Of a stretch of DNA of 64,000 nt, positions 8,082 through 16,557 are shown one piece after another. The notes under the pieces are model-generated. The model was not told where the DNA came from. It searched no databases and saw only the letters and a list, made by a program, of their open reading frames with translations. Every line of letters starts with the position of its first letter. The first letter of the stretch is position 1. This stretch comes from JAAYUH01 sp964640995. GTDB taxonomy: Bacteria; Caldisericota; Caldisericia; B22-G15. The position numbers and the translations under genes are program-made. The stretch covers positions 372,001-436,000 of the forward strand of contig CAZXJJ010000001.1 of assembly GCA_964640995.1 (NCBI GenBank). Direction: 5' to 3'.

Positions 8082-9903
8082 CATTTTCAATATAATTAGA
8101 AGCATTTTACCAATTATCTTAATGATAATTTTTGTCTATTTTATTTATAGTTTTTATTCTGGTTCATCAGGCACACTTTCAAGTGAAAAAATTTCTTATA
8201 CAGAATTTATTTTAAGAGTTAAAGATGGAAGAGTAAAAGAAATCACAATTGATGGACAAAATGTAAGTGGAACATACACAGATGGTTCAAAATTTACAAC
8301 TGTACTTCCTCCTTTTGATGACCCAAATTTACCAAACTTACTCATTGAAAAGGGAGTTAATGCAACAATAAAACCAACTTCAAATAGTGGAACTTGGTGG
8401 TATGTTTTAACAAACATTGGTTCTGTAATTCTTCTTATTTTTTTCTGGATGATAATGATGAGAGCACTTTCTGGTGGTACAAACTCTCAAGTTTTTAATT
8501 TTGGTAAAAGTAGAGCAAGACTATTCATAGAAAACAAACCGAAGATAACCTTTAATGATGTTGCTGGTCTTGAGGAGGTTAAAGAAGATTTACAGGAAGA
8601 GATTGAATTTTTAAGAAATCCAAGAAAATTTGCAGCACTTGGTGCAAAAATTCCAAAAGGAATTCTTCTTGTTGGACCTCCTGGATGTGGAAAAACACTT
8701 CTTGCAAAAGCAGTTGCAGGTGAAGCAGGCGTTCCATTTTTCTCTGTTTCTGGCTCTGAATTTGTTGAGATGTTTGTTGGAGTTGGTGCAGCAAGAGTAA
8801 GAGACCTATTTAATGAAGCAAAGAAATATGCTCCATGCATAATATTTATTGATGAGATAGACGCAGTCGGAAGACAAAGAGGCGCAGGTCTTGGTGGTGG
8901 ACATGATGAAAGAGAACAAACATTAAACCAACTTCTTGTTGAGATGGATGGATTTGATCCAAATAGTGGAATAATTGTTATTGCAGCAACAAATAGACCT
9001 GACATTTTAGACCCAGCACTTCTTCGACCTGGAAGATTTGATAGAAGAATTGTTGTAAATTATCCTGATGTAAAAGAAAGAGAGGCAATCTTAAGAATTC
9101 ACACAAGAAATAAACCACTTGGACCCGATATAAATTTAGTTACCCTTGCAAAAAGAACAGCAGGTTTTACTGGAGCAGATTTAGAAAATTTAGTAAATGA
9201 AGCAGCACTTCTTGCAGCAAGAAGAAATAAAAAATATTTAACAATGGATGAACTTGAAGAAGCAATAGATAGAGTAATTGCAGGGCCTCAGAAAAAAACA
9301 AGAGTTGTTTCAGAAGAAGAAAAAAGAATTATTGCATTTCATGAAACAGGACATGCTGTTGTTGCAAATATGCTTCCTGGTTCAGATCCAGTTCATAGAA
9401 TTTCAATTGTTTCAAGAGGAATGGCCTTAGGTTATACACTTCAACTTCCAGAACAAGAGAAGTTTTTAAGAACAAAAGAGCAACTTCTTTCAGAAGTAAC
9501 AACTCTTCTTGGTGGAAGAGCAGCAGAGGAACTTTTTACAAAAGATAAAACAACTGGTGCTGAAAATGACTTAAGAAGAGCAACTGAAATTGTAAGAAAA
9601 ATGGTTACTGAATTTGGAATGAGCGAAAAATTAGGACCTCTTACTTTTGGAAGAAAAAGTGAATATGTGTTTTTAGGAAGAGATATTGCTTCAGAAAGAG
9701 ATTATTCAGAGCAAATTGCATATGAGATAGATAAAGAAGTAAGAAATATTGTTGAAGAGTGTTATGAGAAAGCAAAAAACATTCTAAAAGAAAACGAAGA
9801 GGGAGTTCATAAAGTTGTTGAAGTTTTATTTGATAAAGAGACAATTGAAGGAGATGAGTTAAAGAAAATTCTTGAAGATATAAAGAAAGAAAAAGTTGCT
9901 TAA
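8065..9903 (+). CDS. ftsH: ATP-dependent zinc metalloprotease FtsH
   Basis: This 612-residue membrane-anchored AAA+ protease degrades unassembled or regulated membrane and cytosolic proteins. Two membrane helices (about residues 10-31 and 112-133) flank a periplasmic or extracellular loop. The AAA module has Walker A GPPGCGKT (near 206) and Walker B IIFIDEIDAVG, plus the second-region-of-homology stretch AATNRPDILDPALLRPGRFDRR. The zinc protease motif is HETGH near residue 431. Length and order are standard. It starts inside hpt and its last codons overlap the TTG start of the next gene. Confidence 0.97.
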   Translation: MKKVNNIFNIIRSILPIILMIIFVYFIYSFYSGSSGTLSSEKISYTEFILRVKDGRVKEITIDGQNVSGTYTDGSKFTTVLPPFDDPNLPNLLIEKGVNATIKPTSNSGTWWYVLTNIGSVILLIFFWMIMMRALSGGTNSQVFNFGKSRARLFIENKPKITFNDVAGLEEVKEDLQEEIEFLRNPRKFAALGAKIPKGILLVGPPGCGKTLLAKAVAGEAGVPFFSVSGSEFVEMFVGVGAARVRDLFNEAKKYAPCIIFIDEIDAVGRQRGAGLGGGHDEREQTLNQLLVEMDGFDPNSGIIVIAATNRPDILDPALLRPGRFDRRIVVNYPDVKEREAILRIHTRNKPLGPDINLVTLAKRTAGFTGADLENLVNEAALLAARRNKKYLTMDELEEAIDRVIAGPQKKTRVVSEEEKRIIAFHETGHAVVANMLPGSDPVHRISIVSRGMALGYTLQLPEQEKFLRTKEQLLSEVTTLLGGRAAEELFTKDKTTGAENDLRRATEIVRKMVTEFGMSEKLGPLTFGRKSEYVFLGRDIASERDYSEQIAYEIDKEVRNIVEECYEKAKNILKENEEGVHKVVEVLFDKETIEGDELKKILEDIKKEKVA

Positions 9904-10627
9904 AGTTATAAGTTTAGACCTCTGGGACACAATAATAGAAGATAGAATAGACCTTGAGGATAAGAGGGGAGAGATAAGAATAAAAAAACTTTATGAGTAT
10001 CTCTCCCCTATTAATATTTCATATGATGAAGCAAAAAATGCCTATGAGAGAATGAGTGAGTGGCTTTTTTCAACTCAAAAAAAAACTTTAAAAAGCATAA
10101 ACACTGAGAAACAGATTTGTTATTTTTTTAAACTTTTTGGAGTAAATCCAAATAAAGTTGTTTTGGAAGACATTAAAAAAGTTTATGAAACAGCAATTTT
10201 TGACATTCCTCCTCCTTTAATTGAAGGAGTGGAAGATTTTATAAAAAAATTAAAAAAACTTAACACTAAACTTTGCATTTTATCTGATGCTGGAAGAACT
10301 CCAGGTTGGGCTTTAAGAGAAATTTTAAAAAGATACTCTCTTTTAGACTATTTTGATGAAACATTTTTCTCAGATGAAATTGGATTTGTAAAACCAAACA
10401 AAAAAAATTTTCAGAAAATAATAGATTTTTTTAAAGTAGAGAAAAATGAAGTTTTACATATTGGTGATAATTTTGAAAAAGATGTTCTTGGTGCAAAAAA
10501 TTTTGGAATAAATTACATTCATTTTTCAAGAGGAAATGAAAATAAAATTAATCCTTCAGGGAAAAATTTTGATGAAATTTATAAACTTATTTTAGAAAAT
10601 TTTTCAGTTGAAAAAAGTTTGTTTTGA
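9896..10627 (+). CDS. HAD-superfamily hydrolase
   Basis: This 243-residue protein starts with TTG overlapping the end of ftsH. HAD motif I is LDLWDTI near residue 7, motif II is CILSDAGRT near 130, and motifs III/IV are GFVKPNKKNF and HIGDNFEKDVLGAKNFG. This is the usual set for small-molecule phosphatases of the YjjG/phosphoglycolate type with a helical cap. In motif I the position that is normally the second Asp of DxD is Trp (DLW), as in the DLW/DLF-type HAD subfamily. The substrate is unknown. It is the last gene of the rightward tilS block and faces the ABC genes tail to tail. Confidence 0.85.
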   Translation: MLKVISLDLWDTIIEDRIDLEDKRGEIRIKKLYEYLSPINISYDEAKNAYERMSEWLFSTQKKTLKSINTEKQICYFFKLFGVNPNKVVLEDIKKVYETAIFDIPPPLIEGVEDFIKKLKKLNTKLCILSDAGRTPGWALREILKRYSLLDYFDETFFSDEIGFVKPNKKNFQKIIDFFKVEKNEVLHIGDNFEKDVLGAKNFGINYIHFSRGNENKINPSGKNFDEIYKLILENFSVEKSLF

Positions 10628-11476
10628 TTAACCCATGGATCTTTGATCTATTAACCCTCTTGTTCTTGCAATTTTAAGTGAAAAGTTAAAGAAAAGAAAT
10701 ATAATTACAAAATAAACAAAATTTTCAAGAGCAAGAAGAGAAGTCATTTGATTTATACTTAAATTTTTGAACGCTTCATTCCATCCACTTCCAAGAAGAA
10801 CCATTCTCATTCCATCCATCCATATTGTTTGCGGAATATATATTCCGATTTTTCCTAAAAAAGATGGCAATGTATCAATTGGAAAAATTGCTCCTGTTAA
10901 AAGAAGAAAAACTCCTGTTGCACTTTGAGTTAAAAACCAACCTTGTCTTGAAATCAAAAAATTTACTCCTGCAAAAAAGTATCCAATTATAAATAAAGAG
11001 AGCGAACCAAGAATTATAAAAATAGGAAGATAGATATACCAGTATGGAATTAAAGAGAAGTGAACTTTAAGAAGAATAGAACCAGTTATTAAAATTATTA
11101 TTGCTGATACTGTTGTTGTAATATATTTTGCAAAACCTCTTCCTGTTAAAAATAAAAATAAACTTACTGGAGAAATATAAACATATTTTAAAGTTTCATA
11201 ATATTCTCTATCATCAATTACAGTCCAAGCGATTCCAAAAAGAACATTTGCAGTATATAGGTGAAGTGCATTTCCAATTAGAAGATGTGGAATATATTCT
11301 GGAAGTTGATTTCTTGTTATTATAATAAACATAATAATCAAAATGAATGCACTTGAGAGAGGTTTTGCGAGGGAATATATGATAAACAAAAATGGATCTG
11401 TCCAGTTACTCTCTATTTTCCACCCGAGTAGAAAAGATGCTTTAAAATCATTAAAAATTTTTTTAATTACTCCCAT
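10628..11476 (-). CDS. ABC-2 type exporter permease (second subunit)
   Basis: This 282-residue membrane protein has about six hydrophobic helices and the ABC-2 layout. A cytoplasmic N-terminus (KIFNDFKASFLLGWKIESNW) is followed by helices with an amphipathic break near GIAWTVIDDREYYETLKYVY and a P-rich loop (TGAIFPIDTLPSFLGKIG). It overlaps the upstream permease by 10 bases, so the ATPase and two permeases form one exporter. The cargo is not known; drug, polysaccharide or lipid are possible in this family. Confidence 0.87.
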   Translation of the reverse strand: MGVIKKIFNDFKASFLLGWKIESNWTDPFLFIIYSLAKPLSSAFILIIMFIIITRNQLPEYIPHLLIGNALHLYTANVLFGIAWTVIDDREYYETLKYVYISPVSLFLFLTGRGFAKYITTTVSAIIILITGSILLKVHFSLIPYWYIYLPIFIILGSLSLFIIGYFFAGVNFLISRQGWFLTQSATGVFLLLTGAIFPIDTLPSFLGKIGIYIPQTIWMDGMRMVLLGSGWNEAFKNLSINQMTSLLALENFVYFVIIFLFFNFSLKIARTRGLIDQRSMG

Positions 11477-12282
11477 CTTATAGTTAACTTCCCTTCCTTT
11501 CTTGCAAGATACTCCATTTTCTTAAGATAATAATAGGCAAGAAAAAGATAAACAACAGTTAATATAGCAAGAATTATAATTTCAATCTTAACACTTAAGA
11601 ATCCAAAAATCGCACCTTGTCTAAAGATTAGTTGTCTTATTCCATCAAGTCCTAAGGTTAAAGGAATGATTGAAGAGAAAAATCCAGTTATTCCTAAAAA
11701 TTTTATTGGAAAATACATTCCACTTGCAAGATAGACTGGTTCTTGGAAAAATTCTGAAAGGTGCCATGCCTCTCTTCCCCAAATAAGGTAAAGTGATGCA
11801 AGAGTCATTCCTAAACCATAAAGTGCAGATAGAGTTAAAAAGAAAACAAGAATAAGTTGAGGTATGTTTACAAAACTAAAGTCAAGTTTAAAAATGATTG
11901 TTCCAACAGTTAAGGTTGCAAGGGCTCTTAAAGATGTTGAAAACATTCCACCAATACTCATTCCAAAGAGAATTGCCATAAGAGAAATAGGGCTAATTAT
12001 GTAATGTTGAAGATTTCCACTCATTCTTTCCCAATAAAGTTGTGATGCCATATCCCAGAGCACATTGAGCCAAAAAGCACTCATTGCTCCACCAAGAACT
12101 GCAAAGCCTAAAAAATCTTTACTTGCTCCAAGATATTTATAAAGAAGTCCATAAGCAATAACAGAAAGAAGTGGAAGAACAACATCTGCAATAACCCAAG
12201 AATATTCTCTATTAGCGGCAATTATTCTTGGGTATGCTCTTCCTTTAATTGCTCTTAAATTTCTAATCATGTATCTCTTCAT
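11467..12282 (-). CDS. ABC-2 type exporter permease (first subunit)
   Basis: This membrane protein of about 271 residues is homologous in layout to its downstream partner: a cytoplasmic start (MKRYMIRNLRAIKGRAYPRI), about six helices, an inner amphipathic segment (DMASQLYWERMSGNLQHYI) and a final loop (YFPIKFLGITGFFSSIIP). A longer frame begins at 12357, but those 25 residues lie inside the ATPase gene and have no ribosome site. The ATG at 12282 has AAGGAA 7 bases upstream and is preferred. It overlaps the ATPase by about 20 bases, which implies coupled translation. Confidence 0.87.
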   Translation of the reverse strand: MKRYMIRNLRAIKGRAYPRIIAANREYSWVIADVVLPLLSVIAYGLLYKYLGASKDFLGFAVLGGAMSAFWLNVLWDMASQLYWERMSGNLQHYIISPISLMAILFGMSIGGMFSTSLRALATLTVGTIIFKLDFSFVNIPQLILVFFLTLSALYGLGMTLASLYLIWGREAWHLSEFFQEPVYLASGMYFPIKFLGITGFFSSIIPLTLGLDGIRQLIFRQGAIFGFLSVKIEIIILAILTVVYLFLAYYYLKKMEYLARKEGKLTIRWE

Positions 12283-13246
12283 CTTTAAATTCCTTTCCAA
12301 CAATCTCAATAAATACATCTTCAAGTGTTGGCTCTCTTTTTCTAAATGAAAGAACATTAAAACCTTTATCCTTTAAAAAGTTAAAAACATCAACAATTCG
12401 ATTTTCGCTTTCTAACTGAAATTTAATTTCAAGTTTTCCATCTTTGATAGGGTTTAATAAAAATTTTGTTGTGTATGGAATTGAATCAATTTTTAAATAT
12501 TCACTTCTCGCTACTTCAACTGAGTAGTACACTCTATCTCTTAAAATTCTCTTTAAGTTTTCAGGTGTATCAAGTGCATAAATTTGTCCATTATCAATTA
12601 TTGCAATTCTATCACATAGTTCATCTGCTTCATTAAGATAGTGAGTTGTAAGAAGAATTGTTCTATTCGGTTTTTCTTTTATCCATGATTTAATAAAACT
12701 TCTTACAGTTCTTGCAATTTGTACATCAAGACCAAGTGTTGGTTCATCAAGAAAAAGAACTTCAGGATCTGAAAGTATACCTCTAATGAAATTCATTTTT
12801 TGTCTCATACCAGTTGAGAGATTACTTATTTTTGTATTAGCTTCTTCTTTTAAGTCAAACATCTCAAGGTATCTTTCAATTTCTCTTTTTGCTAATTTAG
12901 ATGGAGTTCCATAAAATTGTGAAAACATCCATAAATTTTCTCTAACTGTTAAAATTCCATAACCTGCCCACTCTCCTCCACTTACCATATTTATTTTTTC
13001 TCTTATCTGAAGTGTATCTTTCTCAACATCAAAACCTAAGACATATGCCTTTCCAGTTGATGGAAGAAGAATGGTTGTTAAAATTTTTATAAGTGTTGTC
13101 TTACCTGCTCCATTTGGTCCTAAAAGACCAAATATTTCTCCTTTTTGCACTTCAATATTTATATTTTTAAGTGCCTCAATTACTCTTTTTCCCTTTTTAT
13201 AGGTTCTTCCAAGATTAATTGTCTTAATTGCAAAATCTTTCTTCAT
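12263..13246 (-). CDS. ABC-2 type exporter ATP-binding protein
   Basis: This 327-residue ATPase has Walker A GPNGAGKTT near residue 43, a signature NLSTGMRQKMNFIRG near 143 (STGMR, as in DrrA/NodI-type exporters), Walker B VLFLDEPTLGLD and the switch His in LLTTHYLNEADELCDRI. The C-terminal about 90 residues carry the FRKREPTLEDVFIEIVG tail typical of the DrrA/CcmA branch. It is first in the exporter operon and its promoter lies in the gap before glnA, which is transcribed the other way. It powers the two permeases at 10628-12282. Confidence 0.93.
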   Translation of the reverse strand: MKKDFAIKTINLGRTYKKGKRVIEALKNINIEVQKGEIFGLLGPNGAGKTTLIKILTTILLPSTGKAYVLGFDVEKDTLQIREKINMVSGGEWAGYGILTVRENLWMFSQFYGTPSKLAKREIERYLEMFDLKEEANTKISNLSTGMRQKMNFIRGILSDPEVLFLDEPTLGLDVQIARTVRSFIKSWIKEKPNRTILLTTHYLNEADELCDRIAIIDNGQIYALDTPENLKRILRDRVYYSVEVARSEYLKIDSIPYTTKFLLNPIKDGKLEIKFQLESENRIVDVFNFLKDKGFNVLSFRKREPTLEDVFIEIVGKEFKDEEIHD

Positions 13247-13300
13247 AACAATACTCCTTTAAAGATGACCACAATATTATAACAGGGATTTATGTTTTTG

Positions 13301-13393
13301 TTAATGATTAAAATTGAGAATATTTATATGAATGATACCTTTCTCTTTTTCTATAACAACAAAAACAAGATCTCCATTTCTTCTATATCTCAT
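13301..13393 (-). CDS. Possible 30-residue small protein
   Basis: In the 274-base gap between the ABC operon and glnA, the minus strand has GGAGG followed after 9 bases by an ATG and a 30-codon frame (MRYRRNGDLVFVVIEKEK, then GIIHINILNFNH). Just upstream on the same strand is an even shorter frame, MEFGGGGIINNGGFFI, whose stop overlaps this ATG. The strong ribosome site and overlapping stop-start suggest translation. No family is recognised, and a chance frame or a gene fragment is also possible. Confidence 0.3.
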   Translation of the reverse strand: MRYRRNGDLVFVVIEKEKGIIHINILNFNH

Positions 13394-13464
13394 ATAAAAA
13401 AACCTCCATTATTTATTATACCTCCACCTCCAAATTCCATTAGTTTTTAATATTTTGTAACATA

Positions 13465-13492
13465 TTGACAAAAATTAAGTGGGTGATATATT
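13465..13492 (+). promoter_or_regulatory. Predicted glnA promoter
   Basis: A perfect TTGACA (13465-13470) is followed after 16 bases by TATATT (13487-13492), ending 28 bases before the glnA start codon. A GGAGG ribosome site lies at 13508-13512. This is a convincing sigma-70-type promoter by consensus; no nitrogen-regulator operator was recognised. Confidence 0.65.
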
Positions 13493-13520
13493 TATGTCTT
13501 AATTTTAGGAGGTGAGATAA

Positions 13521-14846
13521 ATGGACAAGAGTGATGTATTAAAACTTGTTAAAGAAAAAAATGTGGTTTTTATAAGGTTACAATTTACAGACATTTTGGG
13601 AATACCCAAAAATGTTGAAATACCTTCATCTGAACTTCCAAGTGTTCTTGATAATGGTATTTTATTTGATGGTTCCTCAATTGAAGGTTTTGTAAGAATT
13701 CAAGAGTCTGATATGCTTCTTTTTCCAGATCCAAACACATTTGCAATTCTTCCTTGGACTGTTGGTGGAGGAACAGTTGCAAGAGTAATTTGTGATGTTT
13801 TAAATCCAGATGGAACGCCATTTGAGGGTGACCCAAGATACATTCTTAAAAAAGAGATGAAAAAGGTTAAAGATGAGTTTGGTTATGTTTTAAACGCAGG
13901 ACCTGAGGCAGAATTTTTCTTATTTAAAAAAGATGATAAAGGAAGACCAACAACAATTACACATGACCATGGAAGCTATTTTGACCTTCTTCCAATTGAC
14001 CTTGGAGAAAAAGTTAGAGAAGAAATTGTAACTACTTTAAGAGAGATGGGTTTTGAGGTTGAGACAGCACACCATGAAGTAGCAGAAGGTCAACATGAAA
14101 TTGATTTCAGATATTCAGATGCTTTAAGAACTGCAGATAATGTAATAACATTTAAACTAGTTACTAAAACAACTGCATTAAAATATGGACTTCATGCAAC
14201 ATTTATGCCAAAACCAGTTTTTGGAATAAATGGTTCAGGTATGCATACACATCTTTCTTTGTTTAAAAATGGAGAAAACATTTTTTATGATAAAAATGGA
14301 AAATATGAACTCTCAAAAGAAGCACTCTATTTTATTGGTGGAATTTTAAAACATGCAAAAGGAATAACATTTATCGCTAATCCAACAGTAAACTCATACA
14401 AAAGAATTGTTCCAGGTTATGAAGCTCCAGTTTATATATCTTGGGCATTAAGAAATAGATCTGCTCTTATAAGAATTCCATCTGCAACAGGATTTGCAAG
14501 AAGAATTGAGTTTAGATCTCCTGATCCATCTTGTAATCCTTATCTTGCTTTTGCTGTGATTCTTGCTGCTGGAATTGATGGAATTAAAAATAGAATTGAT
14601 CCAGGAGAACCAACAAATTTTGACATATACAATATGACAGAAGAAGAAAGAAAAAAACTTGGAATTGAAAGTTTACCAGGAAATTTAATGGAAGCAATGG
14701 ATGAGTTCTTAAAAGATGATGTTTTAAAAAGCGCTTTATCAGATCATGTTATAGAAAAATTAATAGAAGCAAAAAAGGAGGAGTGGGATAGTTTTAGAAC
14801 TCACGTAACAGATTGGGAATTAGATAGATATTTAGAAATATTTTAA
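13521..14846 (+). CDS. glnA: Glutamine synthetase, type I
   Basis: This 441-residue enzyme makes glutamine from glutamate, ammonia and ATP. The N-terminal beta-grasp ends with FDGSSIEGFVRIQESDM. Metal- and substrate-binding stretches include GPEAEFFLF, HHEVAEGQHEIDF, NGSGMHTHLSL and the RIPSATGFARRIEFRSPDPSCNPY region. Length fits the GSI-alpha (Gram-positive, archaeal, Thermotoga) subgroup, which is not adenylylated; the 25-residue insertion of the beta subgroup is absent. It is a single-gene unit with its own promoter. Confidence 0.96.
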   Translation: MDKSDVLKLVKEKNVVFIRLQFTDILGIPKNVEIPSSELPSVLDNGILFDGSSIEGFVRIQESDMLLFPDPNTFAILPWTVGGGTVARVICDVLNPDGTPFEGDPRYILKKEMKKVKDEFGYVLNAGPEAEFFLFKKDDKGRPTTITHDHGSYFDLLPIDLGEKVREEIVTTLREMGFEVETAHHEVAEGQHEIDFRYSDALRTADNVITFKLVTKTTALKYGLHATFMPKPVFGINGSGMHTHLSLFKNGENIFYDKNGKYELSKEALYFIGGILKHAKGITFIANPTVNSYKRIVPGYEAPVYISWALRNRSALIRIPSATGFARRIEFRSPDPSCNPYLAFAVILAAGIDGIKNRIDPGEPTNFDIYNMTEEERKKLGIESLPGNLMEAMDEFLKDDVLKSALSDHVIEKLIEAKKEEWDSFRTHVTDWELDRYLEIF

Positions 14847-14879
14847 ATTAATATATCAATTTATTGAAAAAAATCACAT

Positions 14880-15116
14880 ATCTTTGAATTTTTTGTAATA
14901 ATAAAAATTGGTTATATTATAGATAATAGATTTATAGATTTATTGATAATAGTTACATTGGTTGTTAGAATTGGTGCTTTTATTGAAATATCGGAGTTTA
15001 TAACTGCTATTTATTTCACCAAACTTGATGGAATGATAGGTTATAGTAATAATTTACAAGATATGATTGCCAATATTTATGGAGCCCTTTTAACAATGCT
15101 TATTTTTTATAAGTAG
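14880..15116 (+). pseudogene. Membrane protein fragment, 3' end only
   Basis: An open frame without a start codon runs to a TAG at 15114-15116. It encodes hydrophobic segments (DLLIIVTLVVRIGAFIEI) and ends in GYSNNLQDMIANIYGALLT. The D-M-(I/L)-A-N-x-x-G-A stretch is typical of small membrane proteins of the DUF2238/VanZ-like kind. About the last 60-70 residues of such a protein remain; the rest is gone. It fills most of the gap between glnA and fmt. Confidence 0.5.
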
Positions 15117-15136
15117 ATTTTTTAATAAAAAAGTTT

Positions 15137-16057
15137 TTAATAAAATTTTTCACCCAGTTTAGGTTTATATCCATTAACAAATTCCTTCACCCCCATCTCT
15201 TTTTTCCCCTCAATCTTTAAGATTTTTGGAACTAAAACTTTATCTTTTGTTTTAATTCCAAATGAATTTTTATCAACAAAAATTATTTCTCCTAGCTCAC
15301 CACTAAAATCTTCATCTATTAAATTTGCATCTAAAATTTTTACTCTTTTTTCTCTAAAAAGAGCATATGCTCCTGGCTCAAAAGAAAGGGCAAGAATTTT
15401 TCTTTTTAAATATTCTCCTTCCATTTTAAAGTCAAGTTTTTCGAAGGTATCTTCAAATTTTGGAGCATAAGTTGCTTCTCCTTTTTGTTCAATCCAAGTT
15501 TCTTTTCCTTTTTCAATTATCTCAATTGCTTGAATAAGAACTTCTTTTCCAACCTCATTTAGTTTTTTTAATAAATTTGTATAATTATCACTATCTTCAA
15601 TTTCAATCTCTTTTTGAATTAAAATTGGTCCAGCATCAACTTCATTTGTTAATTTTATTATTGTAATTCCACTTTTCTTTTCTCCATTTAAAATTTGCCA
15701 CCTTATTGGGTTTGGTCCTCTATATTTTGGGAGTAGTGATGGATGAACATTTATTATTCCTTTTGGAAGAAGATTTAAAACTCTTTCAGGAATAATTTTT
15801 CCAAATGACACAACAACACCTAAATCTCCCTTGTCTTTTTCAATTTCATCATAAAAATTTTTAAATTTATCAACTTCAATAAATTTTAAATTTTTCTCTT
15901 TTGCAAAAGTTTTTGTTGGAGTTTCTTCAAGTTTTAAACCTCTTCCTTTTGGTTTATCAGGAGTTGTAATAACAAGTGTTATTTCATACCCTCTTTTATA
16001 TAACTCTTCTAAAAATGGAAGTGAAAAAGAATCAGAGCCAAAAAAGTTTATTTTCAT
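15137..16057 (-). CDS. fmt: Methionyl-tRNA formyltransferase
   Basis: This 306-residue enzyme transfers a formyl group from 10-formyl-THF to initiator Met-tRNA. The start INFFGSDSFSLPFLEEL, the catalytic region INVHPSLLPKYRGPNPI (Asn-His, followed by SLLP) and NEVDAGPILIQKEIEI are standard, and the C-terminal tRNA-binding OB-like domain is present. Its start abuts the stop of def. As the last gene of metK-priA-def-fmt it would share the SAM-sensing leader. Confidence 0.95.
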   Translation of the reverse strand: MKINFFGSDSFSLPFLEELYKRGYEITLVITTPDKPKGRGLKLEETPTKTFAKEKNLKFIEVDKFKNFYDEIEKDKGDLGVVVSFGKIIPERVLNLLPKGIINVHPSLLPKYRGPNPIRWQILNGEKKSGITIIKLTNEVDAGPILIQKEIEIEDSDNYTNLLKKLNEVGKEVLIQAIEIIEKGKETWIEQKGEATYAPKFEDTFEKLDFKMEGEYLKRKILALSFEPGAYALFREKRVKILDANLIDEDFSGELGEIIFVDKNSFGIKTKDKVLVPKILKIEGKKEMGVKEFVNGYKPKLGEKFY

Positions 16058-16557
16058 TAAACTCTATTTAAAAGTTCCTCTGGAACTTTATATCCCTCTT
16101 CAACTCTTAATGTTTTTATATCTTTTATTCTATCTATAAATAAAATTCCATCAAGGTGGTCTATTTCATGTTGAATTATAACAGCGGGTAAACCCTCTTT
16201 TTCTATTTCAATTTTTTTTCCCGAGAGCGTAAGTCCAGATACTAAAATTTTGTTTGACCTTTCTACATTACCATAAACTCCAGGAATAGAAAGACAACCT
16301 TCCTCTATAACTATTTTTCCCTCTTTTTTTAAAATCTTAGGGTTAATTACTGTATGAATTTTATCTTCATCTCTATAAATAATAACTCTCAAAAGTTCTC
16401 CTATTTGAGGAGCAGAAAGGCCCACTGCTGGAATTTCACTTTTATTGAGAACTTTTTTCATCTCTTCAACAAGTTTTTCAATGTATCTATCAACCTTTTT
16501 AACAGGTTGAGACTTTTTTCTTAAGAGTGGATTTCCAATTAAAATAATATCTCTCAT
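16057..16557 (-). CDS. def: Peptide deformylase
   Basis: This 166-residue metalloenzyme removes formyl from new proteins. The three motifs are present: VGLSAPQIG (usually GLAAPQ), EEGCLSIPG with the metal-binding Cys, and QHEIDHLDG with the HExxH metal site. It starts one base from the priA stop and touches fmt, so the three are translated as a block. Confidence 0.96.
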   Translation of the reverse strand: MRDIILIGNPLLRKKSQPVKKVDRYIEKLVEEMKKVLNKSEIPAVGLSAPQIGELLRVIIYRDEDKIHTVINPKILKKEGKIVIEEGCLSIPGVYGNVERSNKILVSGLTLSGKKIEIEKEGLPAVIIQHEIDHLDGILFIDRIKDIKTLRVEEGYKVPEELLNRV

